A stretch of 64,000 nucleotides of DNA from Paucibacter sp. B2R-40 (GCF_025717555.1 NZ_JAJIRP010000005.1:310001-374000); one strand, 5' to 3'. Positions 17,087-26,056 are shown, numbered from the stretch's first letter. A program made the numbers and translations. The notes: a model not told the origin generated them from the letters alone.

Positions 17087-18549
17087 TGGATATCGGTGCC
17101 TCAGCAATGGAGCAAGAAGCTCGTGCCGACACGCGCCAGGGGCGCTGGCAGCAATACCTTGAGGACTTGCAAGCCTTTGCCAGTACTGCCGTGCCGCTGG
17201 AGTCGCAGGGCAAGCTGGTGCGGGTGGCCGGCTTGGTGCTGGAGGCCACCGGCGTCAAAGTGCCGGTCGGCTCGGTCTGTGAGATTCACATGCCCAGCTC
17301 TAACTCCAATCCTCAGCGTGGCCTGCGCCCGGTCAATGCCGAGGTAGTCGGCTTCTCGGGTGACCGGGCCTACCTGATGCCGACCGATGAAATTCAAGGA
17401 CTGTCAAGCGGCGCGATGGTGATCCCGCGCGCCCTGCCTTTGATGGCGCCGGTCTTGGGCAAGGCGATGCAGCGCTGGCGCCGCGACGAAGACCGCGGCC
17501 TGCACCTGCCCATGGGGGACGGCCTGCTGGGCCGCGTGGTCGACTCCCACGGCAACCCGCTCGACCGCCGTGGCCCGCTGCAAATGACGCATGCCGAGCC
17601 GATGGTGCGCCGCCCCATCAACGCGATGGACCGCGACCCGGTCCGCACGCCGCTGGACACCGGCGTGCGGGCCATCAACGCGATGCTGACGGTCGGCCGT
17701 GGTCAGCGCCTGGGCCTGTTCGCCGGCACCGGTGTCGGCAAATCTGTGCTCTTGGGCATGATGGCGCGCTACACCCAAGCCGATGTGATCGTGGTCGGGC
17801 TGATTGGTGAGCGCGGTCGCGAAGTCAAAGAATTCATCGAAGACATCCTCGGCGACGACGGCCTGCAGCGCTCTGTCGTCGTGGCTGCCCCGGCCGATGC
17901 ACCGCCGCTGGTGCGCATGCAAGGTGCGCATTACGCGACCGCGATTGCCGAGAATTTCCGCGACCGCGGCCAGCATGTCTTGCTGCTGATGGACTCGCTG
18001 ACTCGCTATGCGATGGCACAGCGCGAGATCGCGCTGGCGATCGGCGAACCCCCGGCCACCAAGGGCTATCCACCAAGCTGCTTTGCCAAACTGCCGCAAT
18101 TGGTAGAGCGCAGCGGCAACGGCCTGCCCGGCGAAGGCTCCATCACAGCTTTTTATACCGTGCTGAGCGAAGGCGATGACCAGCAAGATCCGATCGCCGA
18201 TGCGGCACGCGGCATCTTGGACGGCCACATCGTCTTGAGCCGTGAGTTGGCCGAAGCCGGCCATTACCCGGCGATTGATATCGAGCGCTCGATCAGCCGC
18301 GTGATGACCAATGTCGCCAAGCAGCCGCATATCGACGCGGCGCGGCGCTGCCGCCAACTGCTCGCCAAATACAACAAGGCGCGCGATCTGATTCAGTTGG
18401 GCGCTTACGCCCCGGGCCATGACGCCGAACTGGATTTGGCCGTGCGCCTGCATCCGGACATCAACCGCTTGCTGCAACAAGACATGCACAGCCCGGCTGT
18501 GCTGGAAGAAAGCCTCAAACAACTCTCAAGCGCCATCAAGGACGCTTGA
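17083..18549 (+). CDS. fliI: Flagellum-specific ATP synthase FliI
   Basis: FliI is the hexameric ATPase of the flagellar type III export apparatus. 488 residues from the ATG that overlaps fliH. Walker [16 protein letters not shown], Walker [12 protein letters not shown], the F1-like PAT motif region [20 protein letters not shown] and the catalytic-loop segment [14 protein letters not shown] are visible. The open frame continues upstream inside fliH, but the family N-terminus and the ATGA coupling favour this start. Confidence 0.97.
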   Translation: MMDIGASAMEQEARADTRQGRWQQYLEDLQAFASTAVPLESQGKLVRVAGLVLEATGVKVPVGSVCEIHMPSSNSNPQRGLRPVNAEVVGFSGDRAYLMPTDEIQGLSSGAMVIPRALPLMAPVLGKAMQRWRRDEDRGLHLPMGDGLLGRVVDSHGNPLDRRGPLQMTHAEPMVRRPINAMDRDPVRTPLDTGVRAINAMLTVGRGQRLGLFAGTGVGKSVLLGMMARYTQADVIVVGLIGERGREVKEFIEDILGDDGLQRSVVVAAPADAPPLVRMQGAHYATAIAENFRDRGQHVLLLMDSLTRYAMAQREIALAIGEPPATKGYPPSCFAKLPQLVERSGNGLPGEGSITAFYTVLSEGDDQQDPIADAARGILDGHIVLSRELAEAGHYPAIDIERSISRVMTNVAKQPHIDAARRCRQLLAKYNKARDLIQLGAYAPGHDAELDLAVRLHPDINRLLQQDMHSPAVLEESLKQLSSAIKDA

Positions 18550-18622
18550 AAGCTGCCGATACACCCAGAGTCAACGTCCCAAATCGCGTTGACTCACCAG
18601 ATGCCGAGACGGAGTACGCTGT

Positions 18623-19093
18623 ATGAACGCTAACAATTTACAGGTTCTGAGCATCCTGCTGGAACGCGCCGAGAGCGAGCGCGACGAAGGCCGCAAGCAA
18701 ATGCAAGAGGCCCAGGCGCGCGCCGCTCAAGCCCGCGCTCAACACGGCGACTTGGCGCAATACCGCAATGACTATCAGCAGCGCTGGGGCCAGCAGTTCG
18801 CCGACCGCGGCACGATGGATATCGTGGTTTGCTACCAAACCTTCGGCGGCCGGCTTGATCAGGCCATCACGAGCCAAACGCAGGTAGCGGACTATGCGGA
18901 CCAAAGGCTTGAGCATGCCCGGGCACGTTTGCAAGAGCTGGAAATGCGTGTGGCCTCGATCTCCAAGCTGATGGAGCGCCGCCGCCTGGAAATCATGCGC
19001 GCCGGCCAACGCCAAGAGCAAAAGGCCACCGATGAGCAAGCCGCCCGTGCCTCGCTCAGCGCCTTCAATCCCTTGATGCGCTTGTCGGCCTGA
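18623..19093 (+). CDS. fliJ: Flagellar export chaperone FliJ
   Basis: FliJ is the coiled-coil stalk protein of the FliI ring. 156 residues, almost entirely heptad-type helix rich in Gln, Arg, Glu and Ala (ERAESERDEGRKQMQEAQAR, in part). Length is normal. It is separated from fliI by 73 bp and followed by fliK after 35 bp. The weak sequence conservation of FliJ makes position between fliI and fliK part of the evidence. Confidence 0.92.
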   Translation: MNANNLQVLSILLERAESERDEGRKQMQEAQARAAQARAQHGDLAQYRNDYQQRWGQQFADRGTMDIVVCYQTFGGRLDQAITSQTQVADYADQRLEHARARLQELEMRVASISKLMERRRLEIMRAGQRQEQKATDEQAARASLSAFNPLMRLSA

Positions 19094-19128
19094 AGCGCGT
19101 TCGTCAACCCGCCCAGCCCAGTATCGCC

Positions 19129-20565
19129 ATGAGTTCGACCTCCTCCAATTCACTCATCAGCGCCAACTTCACGCAGGCAGCTCGCGCTGAAGGCAGCTTG
19201 TCCGGCCTGACGCGCAACAACAAGTCGGGCGCCGACGCCAGCGAGCGCTTCGCCCAATTGATGAAGAGCTACGGCGGCGCTCAGGCCACGCCCCCGAAGC
19301 CCGAAACTAGCCTGCCGGCTGCAGCAGCTGAGTCAGCAGCAAAGCCCAATGTCCCGCCTCCGGTTCACCAGCCTGCCCAAGACAAATCAGAGCAACAGCG
19401 CCAGGAAGAAAAGCTGACCCAAAAGAAGATCACGCTGAACAGCGAAGCCAAGCCGCGACCGCCAGTACCAGGCCAGGCTCAAAAGGGCAAGGCCAATATG
19501 GCGGTCAGCGGCGCCGCCGAGAATCGGCAAACCGCGTCGACCGGACCAAGCTCGACCGCGGCTTCGTCAGAGAGCACCGAGCAGGCCCAGCCCAACAAGT
19601 CGAAAAGCTGCGACTTGAGCGGCAACTCGGTGGCTGCAGACGCAACTGCTGCGGCGGCGGCCCAGCAAGCGTCAATTGGTGCGGCCCTGATCGATACAGC
19701 GAGCTCAGACGCAGTTGGCGCTGCCGCAGGCCTAAGCCAGGCGAGTCAAGGTGCGGAAGAAAAGAGCATTCAAAGTCAAGCGCTGCTGGCCGCGACCGAT
19801 TCCGACGCTATCAAGGATCAATCCGGGACTGCGCCAGGGGCAAAACCAATGGCCACAGGCCCCGCGCGCACGGCGCTTCACGCGCAACAGACCGCAGGCT
19901 CGGGGGCCCTGCAAGCCAAACAAGCCGGAGAGGGTCCAACAACCGAGATGGCTCCAGGCAGCTCCAGCAACTTCAGCCGCGAACTGCAGACTGCCCAGAC
20001 TAACTTGGTCAACGGCCAAGCCGAGCCAAGATCAGAAGGCTTTTCGCTCAGCGGACTGGTGACTGCAGCCGGCATCGCAGCGCCCGCCACGTTTGAGGCC
20101 CGCAGCGAAAGACCGAATGAAGCTCAACTCTCCTTCAGCCAGCCATTGACCGATCCTGGCTTCGCACCGGAGATGGCGGCAAGGCTCAGCGTGCTGGCGG
20201 CGGACGGCGTGCAAGAGGCCAGGCTGCATTTGAATCCGGCTGAAATGGGGCCGGTTTCGGTACAGATCATTGTTGAGGGGCAGCAGGCTCAAGTGTCTTT
20301 TCACGCCGAGCACGAGCAGACCCGCGCCGTGTTGGAGCAAAGCCTGCCGGACTTGGCCGCTGCATTGCGAGACTCCGGCCTGACTTTGAGCGGCGGCGGC
20401 GTGTTTCAACAGCCCGGTGATCAAAATCGACAGCCACAGCCAGGCGCCGAAGCAGCAACTGAACGCAGCTCAGGCTTTGGCAATAACCTCAGCCTTGGCG
20501 CCAGCAGCCCAGCCGCTGCGGCGCAGATCAGACCAGCCCGCGGCGTGGTGGATTTGTACGCCTGA
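19129..20565 (+). CDS. fliK: Flagellar hook-length control protein FliK
   Basis: FliK measures hook length and switches export specificity by contacting FlhB. 478 residues. The long N-terminal part (1-330) is low-complexity Ala/Gln/Ser/Pro, as is usual; the conserved C-terminal Flg_hook domain is at about 340-430, with the signature LHLNPAEMGPVSVQI and a helix QTRAVLEQSLPDLAAALRDSG. It closes the fliF-K group; a 153-bp gap follows before fliL. Confidence 0.93.
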   Translation: MSSTSSNSLISANFTQAARAEGSLSGLTRNNKSGADASERFAQLMKSYGGAQATPPKPETSLPAAAAESAAKPNVPPPVHQPAQDKSEQQRQEEKLTQKKITLNSEAKPRPPVPGQAQKGKANMAVSGAAENRQTASTGPSSTAASSESTEQAQPNKSKSCDLSGNSVAADATAAAAAQQASIGAALIDTASSDAVGAAAGLSQASQGAEEKSIQSQALLAATDSDAIKDQSGTAPGAKPMATGPARTALHAQQTAGSGALQAKQAGEGPTTEMAPGSSSNFSRELQTAQTNLVNGQAEPRSEGFSLSGLVTAAGIAAPATFEARSERPNEAQLSFSQPLTDPGFAPEMAARLSVLAADGVQEARLHLNPAEMGPVSVQIIVEGQQAQVSFHAEHEQTRAVLEQSLPDLAAALRDSGLTLSGGGVFQQPGDQNRQPQPGAEAATERSSGFGNNLSLGASSPAAAAQIRPARGVVDLYA

Positions 20566-20718
20566 TTTCAGCTTTGAATAGCCAAGCCCCTGCCCTGCTT
20601 TTCCCGGCTTGATCGGCGAGTGCTGAGTCAATAATGGAATCCAGATTGGCTCTTCAGGGTTGACGGCTGTGGCGCTGCGGCGTCGCGTCGACTCGGGCCG
20701 AAAAATACAGGAGTTCAA

Positions 20719-21321
20719 ATGTCAGCACCAGCACCCGCTGCCGCAGCCGAAGCCCCAAAAGGCGGCGGCAAAAAGAAACTCATCATCATCATTGCAGCTG
20801 TCCTGGTCTTGGTCTTGGGCGGCGGCGGCGCGGCGCTGATGCTGATGAAGAAAAAGGCCCCGGTCGATGGCGAAGAAGACGGCGCTGAAACTGCGCACGA
20901 GGCCGCCCCGGCCCACGCGCCACCAAAGCCAGGCACGCCGCCGGTGTTCGTACCTCTCGACCCGTTCACCGTCAATCTGTCCGACAAAGATGTCGACCGT
21001 TTTGCTCAAATCGGCATCACGCTGGAAGTCATGGACGCGCATACCGCCGACCAGATCAAGGCCTATCTGCCTGCGATCCGCAGCAATGTGCTGATGGTGC
21101 TGTCGCACAAAACCTCGGGCGAATTGCTGACTCGCGAGGGCAAAGAAAAGCTCGCCCGCGAAGTGCTGCGTGAATCAGTTCGCCCCATGGGTATCGAACT
21201 CGACGATGAGGACGAAGAAGAGCCTCCCGCTGATGCACCCAAGAAAAAGAAGAAGAAGAAAAAGGCGCATGTGGAGAGCCCGGTCACCAAAGTCTTGTTC
21301 TCGACCTTTATCGTCCAGTGA
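20719..21321 (+). CDS. fliL: Flagellar basal body-associated protein FliL
   Basis: FliL sits in the inner membrane around the stator. 200 residues: a Lys-rich short cytosolic N-terminus, one membrane segment (about residues 20-42, LIIIIAAVLVLVLGGGGAAL), a charged linker and the periplasmic FliL domain with FVPLDPFTVNLSDKDVDRF. Odd feature: an acidic run (DDEDEEE) followed by eight Lys in a row before the terminal VTKVLFSTFIVQ. The Lys run is coded by a 24-base purine stretch of AAG/AAA codons that could be slippage-prone. The 153 bp upstream may hold a promoter (TTGATC, then AATAAT). Confidence 0.94.
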   Translation: MSAPAPAAAAEAPKGGGKKKLIIIIAAVLVLVLGGGGAALMLMKKKAPVDGEEDGAETAHEAAPAHAPPKPGTPPVFVPLDPFTVNLSDKDVDRFAQIGITLEVMDAHTADQIKAYLPAIRSNVLMVLSHKTSGELLTREGKEKLAREVLRESVRPMGIELDDEDEEEPPADAPKKKKKKKKAHVESPVTKVLFSTFIVQ

Positions 21322-21349
21322 GCCCGCTGCCCCGGCCGGTTAAGTCAGC

Positions 21350-22354
21350 ATGAATCAGCAAATCCTCTCGCAAGACGAAGTCGACGCCCTGCTGCAAGGT
21401 ATCACCGGCGAAAGCCAGAAGCTTGATGCCGAAGAAGAACAGGTCGGCGGCATACGCGACTACAACCTGGCCAGCCAGGAACGGATCGTGCGTGGGCGCA
21501 TGCCCACGATGGAAATCATCAACGAGCGCTTCGCCCGCAATATCCGAGTCGGCTTGTTCAACTTCATCCGCAAAAGCCCAGAAGTCGCCATCGGTGGCAT
21601 CAAGGTGCAGAAATACAGCGCCTTTTTGCGTGAAATCGTCGTCCCTACCAATTTCAATATCGTCTCGGTCAAGCCGCTGCGCGGCTCAGGGCTCATCGTC
21701 TGCGATCCAACGCTGGTGTTCGCCGTGATTGACTCCCTGTTTGGCGGCATCGGCAAATTCCATGCGCGTATCGAAGGGCGGGATTTTTCTGCCACCGAAC
21801 AGCGCGTGATCTTGCGCTTGGTTGAGGTGATCACGGCTGAATATCACAAGGCCTGGAAGGGCATCTACCCGCTGGAGCTGGAGTTTCAGCGCTCGGAGAT
21901 GCAGCCGCAATTCGCCAATATCGCCACGCCCAGCGAGATCGTCGTATCGACCTCGTTCACGCTGGAGATCGGCGAGACCAGCGGCACGGTCTATTTTTGC
22001 ATTCCATATGCAACCCTGGAACCAATTCGCGATGTGCTGTATTCGACCACCGTCGGTGACTCAACCGAACCAGACCGGCGCTGGGTCAATTTGCTCAAAC
22101 ACCAGATTCAAGATGCCAAGGTCGAACTGGTGGCCGAACTCGGAACCGCACCGGCCACCGTCGAGCAACTGCTGGCCTTCAAACCGGGCGACTTCATCGA
22201 GTTGGATCTAGAAACCATGATCAAGGCCAAGATTGACGGCGTACCCGTCTATGACTGCCACTACGGCACATCCAATGGCAAGTACGCCATCAAAGTCGAA
22301 CAAATGCTGACCAGCCCCGACCAGGGTTGGCTGGGAGCCCGCAATGTCACCTGA
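21350..22354 (+). CDS. fliM: Flagellar motor switch protein FliM
   Basis: FliM forms the middle of the C ring and binds phospho-CheY. 334 residues, normal length. The extreme N-terminus LSQDEVDALLQGI is the CheY-binding motif; the middle CheC-like domain has GGIGKFHARIEGRDFS (GGxG motif); the C-terminal FliN-like domain covers about 250-330. fliN overlaps its 3' end by 11 bp. Confidence 0.97.
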   Translation: MNQQILSQDEVDALLQGITGESQKLDAEEEQVGGIRDYNLASQERIVRGRMPTMEIINERFARNIRVGLFNFIRKSPEVAIGGIKVQKYSAFLREIVVPTNFNIVSVKPLRGSGLIVCDPTLVFAVIDSLFGGIGKFHARIEGRDFSATEQRVILRLVEVITAEYHKAWKGIYPLELEFQRSEMQPQFANIATPSEIVVSTSFTLEIGETSGTVYFCIPYATLEPIRDVLYSTTVGDSTEPDRRWVNLLKHQIQDAKVELVAELGTAPATVEQLLAFKPGDFIELDLETMIKAKIDGVPVYDCHYGTSNGKYAIKVEQMLTSPDQGWLGARNVT

Positions 22355-22781
22355 TACCCCCTCCTCCGACGAACAAGACGCAATGGCGGCCGAATGGGCT
22401 GCTGCCTTGGCCGAAAGTCAACCAAGCTCGGTTGCCGAAGAAGTTCAAACCGTCTCAGAGCAGGTCGCCCCCGCCAGCTTCGCCAACTTCTCGCCCACGC
22501 CGAACAATATGCCGGGCGGCGACATCAATATGATTCTGGACATTCCCGTCCAGCTGACTGTCGAGTTAGGTCGCACACGCATTCCGATCAAGAACATCTT
22601 GCAACTGGCCCAGGGCTCGGTGGTGGAACTGGATGCTTTGGCGGGTGAACCGATGGATGTATTGGTCAACGGTTACCTGATCGCGCAGGGCGAAGTGGTG
22701 GTGGTGAATGACAAGTTTGGTATCCGACTCACCGACATCGTCACGCCTTCGGAGCGCATGCGCCGGCTCTCTAAGGGCTGA
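22344..22781 (+). CDS. fliN: Flagellar motor switch protein FliN
   Basis: FliN forms the base of the C ring and helps dock the export ATPase. 145 residues: a variable acidic N-terminal 60, then the SpoA-type domain with ILDIPVQLTVELGRTRIPIK, NILQLAQGSVVELD and the end NDKFGIRLTDIVTPSERM. The start lies inside the fliM 3' end, an arrangement that usually means coupled translation. Confidence 0.97.
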   Translation: MSPDTPSSDEQDAMAAEWAAALAESQPSSVAEEVQTVSEQVAPASFANFSPTPNNMPGGDINMILDIPVQLTVELGRTRIPIKNILQLAQGSVVELDALAGEPMDVLVNGYLIAQGEVVVVNDKFGIRLTDIVTPSERMRRLSKG

Positions 22782-22840
22782 CACCAAAACTCAGCGCAGC
22801 AAGACCTGACACCGGCTTCGGCTCGGGCGACAATCAAGCC

Positions 22841-23218
22841 ATGAACACGCCCCTTTTGCCTATTCTCTGGTTCCTGGCCATCCTGTGCCTGATTCCGCTG
22901 GTTCTGTGGTTGCTCAAGCGAACGCCTCTGGGAGCTTCAAACGCAAGCGGCGTGATGCGGGTGGTGGCGCAATTGTCGATCGCCCCCAATCAGAGACTGC
23001 TGACGGTGGAGGTGGGCCAAGGAGAGGAAAAGCGTTGGCTTGTGCTCGGAGTGACGGGTCAGCAGATCAGCACCTTGCATGTGATGCCTCCGCAGCCCGA
23101 AGCGCAGCTTTCCAAGGACGGCCCGGCCTTTGCACAAATGTTGAGCGCTCGCATGAGCGGCAAAAGCATCGACACCGCCTCGGTGCAAAGCCAAACCGGG
23201 GATCACCGTGCGAGCTGA
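22841..23218 (+). CDS. fliO: Flagellar biosynthesis protein FliO
   Basis: FliO assists assembly of the FliP ring of the export gate. 125 residues with one membrane segment near the N-terminus (about residues 6-27, PILWFLAILCLIPLVLWLLK) and a cytosolic FliO domain with LSIAPNQRLLTVEVG and WLVLGVTGQQISTLH. Sequence is weakly conserved in the family, but position between fliN and fliP is decisive. The 3' end overlaps fliP by 11 bp. Confidence 0.92.
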   Translation: MNTPLLPILWFLAILCLIPLVLWLLKRTPLGASNASGVMRVVAQLSIAPNQRLLTVEVGQGEEKRWLVLGVTGQQISTLHVMPPQPEAQLSKDGPAFAQMLSARMSGKSIDTASVQSQTGDHRAS

Positions 23219-24041
23219 ACCCAACACATCGGCCACTCTTGCCCATTCCTCGCCATTCAGGAACTTGCTCGCTCTGTTTTTTCGGCTCAAATCTTCGACC
23301 CGACTGGTGCTTGTCTTAGCGCTTGTTTCGGTGTTTTCTGCTGCCGCTGTAGCTCAAAATGCCCCACCCGCGAGCTTGCCTTTGCTGCTGGGGCAAGGCC
23401 CAGCAGGCAATAGTTTTTCCGTCCCGATTCAGACACTGCTGTTCTTCACGGCGCTGGGTTTTTTGCCCGCCGTGCTGCTGATGATGACGGGCTTCACACG
23501 CATCGTCATCGTGCTATCGCTGATGCGCCAAGCACTGGGCACACAGGCGGCGCCACCCAATCAAGTGATTGTGGGCTTGTCGCTCTTCCTGACCTTCTTT
23601 GTGATGAGTCCAACTTTGGACAAGGTCTATGCCGACGCCTGGATGCCTTATAGCAGTGGTCAGATCGCCTTCGAAGAAGCACTCAAACGCGCCGAGCCAC
23701 CCATGCGCAGCTTCATGCTCAAGCAGACCCGGCAGGCCGATGTCGCCTTGTTCTCTCGCCTGGCCAAGTTGGATGCAAGCATCAAGCCGGAAGATGTGCC
23801 CTTCAAGGTCTTGGTGCCCTCCTTTGTGACCAGCGAATTGAAGAGCGCTTTTCAGATCGCTTTCCTGATCTTTATCCCATTTCTGGTCATTGACATGATC
23901 GTCAGCAGCGTGTTGATGAGCTTGGGCATGATGATGCTGTCGCCGGTGCTGGTAGCACTGCCCTTCAAGCTGATGTTGTTTGTGTTGGCCGATGGTTGGA
24001 ACCTCTTGCTGGGTTCGCTGGCGGCAAGCTTTGTGACCTAA
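23208..24041 (+). CDS. fliP: Flagellar type III export gate protein FliP
   Basis: FliP is a core subunit of the membrane export gate. 277 residues from a GTG start inside fliO; a long N-terminal signal sequence (about residues 1-49, ending SAAAVAQ), then membrane segments with TGFTRIVIVLSLMRQALGTQ and the C-terminal block FLIFIPFLVIDMIVSSVLMS. The GTG is accepted because no ATG is available before the signal sequence. Confidence 0.95.
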   Translation: MRAEPNTSATLAHSSPFRNLLALFFRLKSSTRLVLVLALVSVFSAAAVAQNAPPASLPLLLGQGPAGNSFSVPIQTLLFFTALGFLPAVLLMMTGFTRIVIVLSLMRQALGTQAAPPNQVIVGLSLFLTFFVMSPTLDKVYADAWMPYSSGQIAFEEALKRAEPPMRSFMLKQTRQADVALFSRLAKLDASIKPEDVPFKVLVPSFVTSELKSAFQIAFLIFIPFLVIDMIVSSVLMSLGMMMLSPVLVALPFKLMLFVLADGWNLLLGSLAASFVT

Positions 24042-24052
24042 GGATTTATCGC

Positions 24053-24322
24053 ATGGACGCACAACAAGTCTTCACCTTCGGCCAACAAGGCCTCTATATC
24101 CTGATGCTAGTAGCAGCTCCGACATTGATCACCGTGCTGGTGGTCGGCGTGTTGGTCAGTGTGTTTCAGGCCGCCACCCAGATCAATGAGGCCACCTTGA
24201 GTTTTGTACCCAAGGTGATCGCGGCAGTCCTCGTACTGTCCATCACCGGCCCATGGATGGTGAGCACCTTGGTCGACTACATTCGCCGCACCTTGATGGC
24301 CATCCCGCAAGTCGTCGGCTAG
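24053..24322 (+). CDS. fliQ: Flagellar type III export gate protein FliQ
   Basis: Small export gate subunit, 89 residues with two membrane hairpin segments (about 16-38 and 52-76) and the family motifs VSVFQAATQINEATLSF and PKVIAAVLVL. ATG 24053 has AAGGA about 8 nt upstream and lies 11 bp after fliP. An upstream in-frame ATG inside fliP is rejected. Confidence 0.96.
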   Translation: MDAQQVFTFGQQGLYILMLVAAPTLITVLVVGVLVSVFQAATQINEATLSFVPKVIAAVLVLSITGPWMVSTLVDYIRRTLMAIPQVVG

Positions 24323-24327
24323 TGATG

Positions 24328-24390
24328 GTGCCCCCACGCTCGCTTCATTCACTGCCCCCCAAGGGGGCACTCGCCCACTTGGGGCGGACC
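24328..24390 (+). repeat. Palindromic intergenic repeat between fliQ and fliR
   Basis: GTGCCCCCACGCTCGCTTC, then TGCCCCC (24353-24359) facing GGGGGCA (24363-24369), followed by a second small dyad CGCCC/GGGCG. This type of C-run/G-run element is scattered between genes in many Burkholderiales (recalled, not searched). It is the only copy seen in the window and it interrupts the otherwise compact fliQ-fliR junction. Confidence 0.55.
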
Positions 24391-24401
24391 GGCGCGGGCT
24401 C

Positions 24402-25166
24402 ATGATTACAGTCACCGAAGCGCAGCTGCTGAGCTGGCTCAATCCGCTGCTGTGGCCGTTTATTCGCATGCTGGCCTTGTTCGCCGGCATGCCCGTCTTC
24501 AGCCAGCGAAATGTGCCCATGCGCGTGCGCGTGGGTCTGGCGCTATTCATTTCGATGGCCGCTCAAGCCAGCCTGCCGGCCATGCCCTTGGCTCCCCTGG
24601 ATTCATTGCCCATGCTCTTGCTGTTGCTCGCACAACAGTTATTGATCGGGCTGTCGATGGGGTTCGCCGTGCGTCTGGTGTTCGCTTCTTTGGAGTTTGC
24701 AGGAGAGTTGATCGGCCTGCAAATGGGCTTGAATTTTGCCGGTTTTTTTGACCCTGCCACCGGCAGCCAAGGCACAGCAACGGCCAGGTTCTTTGGCAGC
24801 ATGGTGGCTTTTCTTTTCATTGCCATCAATGGCCATTTGCTGCTGATCAATGCCTTGATTCAGAGCTTCCACGTCTTCCCCGTTGGCGATGAACCCTTCC
24901 ATTTTCTACGTGTCGCCAAGCCTCAAAGCTGGGGGGCAGAGATATTCAAAATGGGCCTATGGATTGCCTTGCCGCTGATCACCATGCTGATGTTCGTCAA
25001 CTTGGTCATGGGCGTGATCTCACGCGTGGCGTCGCAAATCAATGTGTTCTCGGTGGGCTTCCCGCTCACCATCAGTATCGGCTTGGTCGGCATGGTTGCG
25101 ACGCTGCCGCTGATGCAAACTCCGTTCATGGTGGTGTTGGAGCGCATGCTGGCCGCCTTCACATAA
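24402..25166 (+). CDS. fliR: Flagellar type III export gate protein FliR
   Basis: FliR completes the FliPQR export gate. 254 residues with about six membrane segments, including LSWLNPLLWPFIRMLALFAG at the start and the conserved block EFAGELIGLQMGLNFAGFFDP. ATG 24402 starts 79 bp after fliQ, and no strong ribosome site is visible because the palindromic repeat fills the gap. It is the last flagellar gene of the window. Confidence 0.95.
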   Translation: MITVTEAQLLSWLNPLLWPFIRMLALFAGMPVFSQRNVPMRVRVGLALFISMAAQASLPAMPLAPLDSLPMLLLLLAQQLLIGLSMGFAVRLVFASLEFAGELIGLQMGLNFAGFFDPATGSQGTATARFFGSMVAFLFIAINGHLLLINALIQSFHVFPVGDEPFHFLRVAKPQSWGAEIFKMGLWIALPLITMLMFVNLVMGVISRVASQINVFSVGFPLTISIGLVGMVATLPLMQTPFMVVLERMLAAFT

Positions 25167-25190
25167 AGCGCCGCCAAGTAAATTTGCCTT

Positions 25191-25277
25191 TGGTGCCCAG
25201 GACGGGACTTGAACCCGTACGACGATTAAGTCGGCGGATTTTAAGTCCGCTGCGTCTACCAATTCCACCACCCGGGC
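25191..25277 (-). tRNA. tRNA-Leu (UAA anticodon)
   Basis: 87 nt including encoded CCA. Acceptor GCCCGGG pairs with CCTGGGC (with one mismatch or wobble), a long variable arm is present as in class II tRNAs, the anticodon loop is centred on TAA, and the T loop GGGTTCAAGTCCC is standard. Last tRNA of the minus-strand cluster. Confidence 0.95.
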
Positions 25278-25337
25278 GGCACATCATCGCGAGAGCATTA
25301 TCTATCGCTCGCAGCGCCAACTCATCAGCGCACAAAC

Positions 25338-25365
25338 AAGAAAGGGAAGCCGATCGGCTTCCCTT
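25338..25365 (-). terminator. Hairpin after the third tRNA-Gly
   Basis: AAGGGAAGCC (25342-25351), loop GATC, GGCTTCCCTT (25356-25365), with a T-rich tract on the minus strand. It lies 9 nt downstream of a tRNA-Gly. A closely similar hairpin follows the first tRNA-Gly at 26057-26086. Confidence 0.65.
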
Positions 25366-25374
25366 CTATAAATT

Positions 25375-25450
25375 TGGAGCGGGAAAAGAGGCTCGAACTC
25401 TCGACCTCGACCTTGGCAAGGTCGCGCTCTACCAACTGAGCTATTCCCGC
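25375..25450 (-). tRNA. tRNA-Gly (GCC anticodon), third in cluster
   Basis: 76 nt with encoded CCA: acceptor GCGGGAA/TTCCCGC, D arm TAGCTCAGTTGGTAGAGC, anticodon GCC, T loop GAGTTCGAGCCTC. The mature sequence is identical by eye to the other two tRNA-Gly genes here. Confidence 0.97.
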
Positions 25451-25507
25451 ATCGCTTTGGCATTGAATATTCATTCAAACCAAGCTTGGCAAAGGTAACT
25501 GACATAT

Positions 25508-25583
25508 TGGAGCGGGAAAAGAGGCTCGAACTCTCGACCTCGACCTTGGCAAGGTCGCGCTCTACCAACTGAGCTATTCCCGC
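25508..25583 (-). tRNA. tRNA-Gly (GCC anticodon), second in cluster
   Basis: 76 nt, the same sequence as its neighbours at 25375-25450 and 26092-26167. It is separated from the third copy by 57 nt without the hairpin that follows the other two copies. Confidence 0.97.
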
Positions 25584-25946
25584 ATATGTCTTTCAATACC
25601 AACGATCTGCTTTCAATGGATTCTACAAACTTCTACAGCATCCAAGCAAACCATCAATATTTGCTTCAACGACCATAATCCCTGTTACCAAGAACCAGAC
25701 GCATCCGCATACCTTTTCTTCGCCGCTTTAACCTTTGCAGGTTAAATCAACTGATCGCTTCTTAGCCGGTGCCACCCGGCGTTACGATCTGCCTTTCAGC
25801 GAAGAGCGCTATTCTATACTGAAATTATTCTCACATGCAAGATGTTTCGAATATTTTTCACTACATCAAAGAACGCATATTCAACAAACCAGCCCCAAAC
25901 GATCTAATCGTGCCAGTGTTCACCGGCCAAATCAAACCAACTAAGC
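25584..25946 (-). other. AT-rich gene-less spacer inside the tRNA cluster
   Basis: 363 bp between tRNA-Cys and the second tRNA-Gly, clearly richer in A+T than the neighbouring genes. No convincing ORF. It contains a promoter-like element (25813-25840) and a short dyad TTTAACC-TGCAA-AGGTTAAA read on the minus strand (25727-25746). It could be a long leader or an unannotated small RNA; nothing else is recognisable. Confidence 0.5.
25813..25840 (-). promoter_or_regulatory. Putative promoter of the distal tRNA-Gly/Gly/Leu genes
   Basis: On the minus strand TTGCAT (25835-25840), a 16-nt spacer and TATAGA (25813-25818). The same layout, with the same TATAGAAT extended -10, occurs upstream of the first tRNA-Gly (26251-26278). 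It lies about 230 nt before the next tRNA gene. Confidence 0.45.
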
Positions 25947-26020
25947 TGGAGGCGCGACCCAGAGTCGAACTGGGCTAACCGGATTTGCAATCCGGGGCAT
26001 AACCGATTTGCTATCGCGCC
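25947..26020 (-). tRNA. tRNA-Cys (GCA anticodon)
   Basis: 74 nt with encoded CCA: acceptor GGCGCGA/TCGCGCC, anticodon stem CGGAT/ATCCG around GCA, T loop CAGTTCGACTCTG. Located between two tRNA-Gly genes on the same strand. Confidence 0.96.
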
Positions 26021-26056
26021 GTATTCCGCCCGCCAACGCCCAAATCGCAGCATTGA

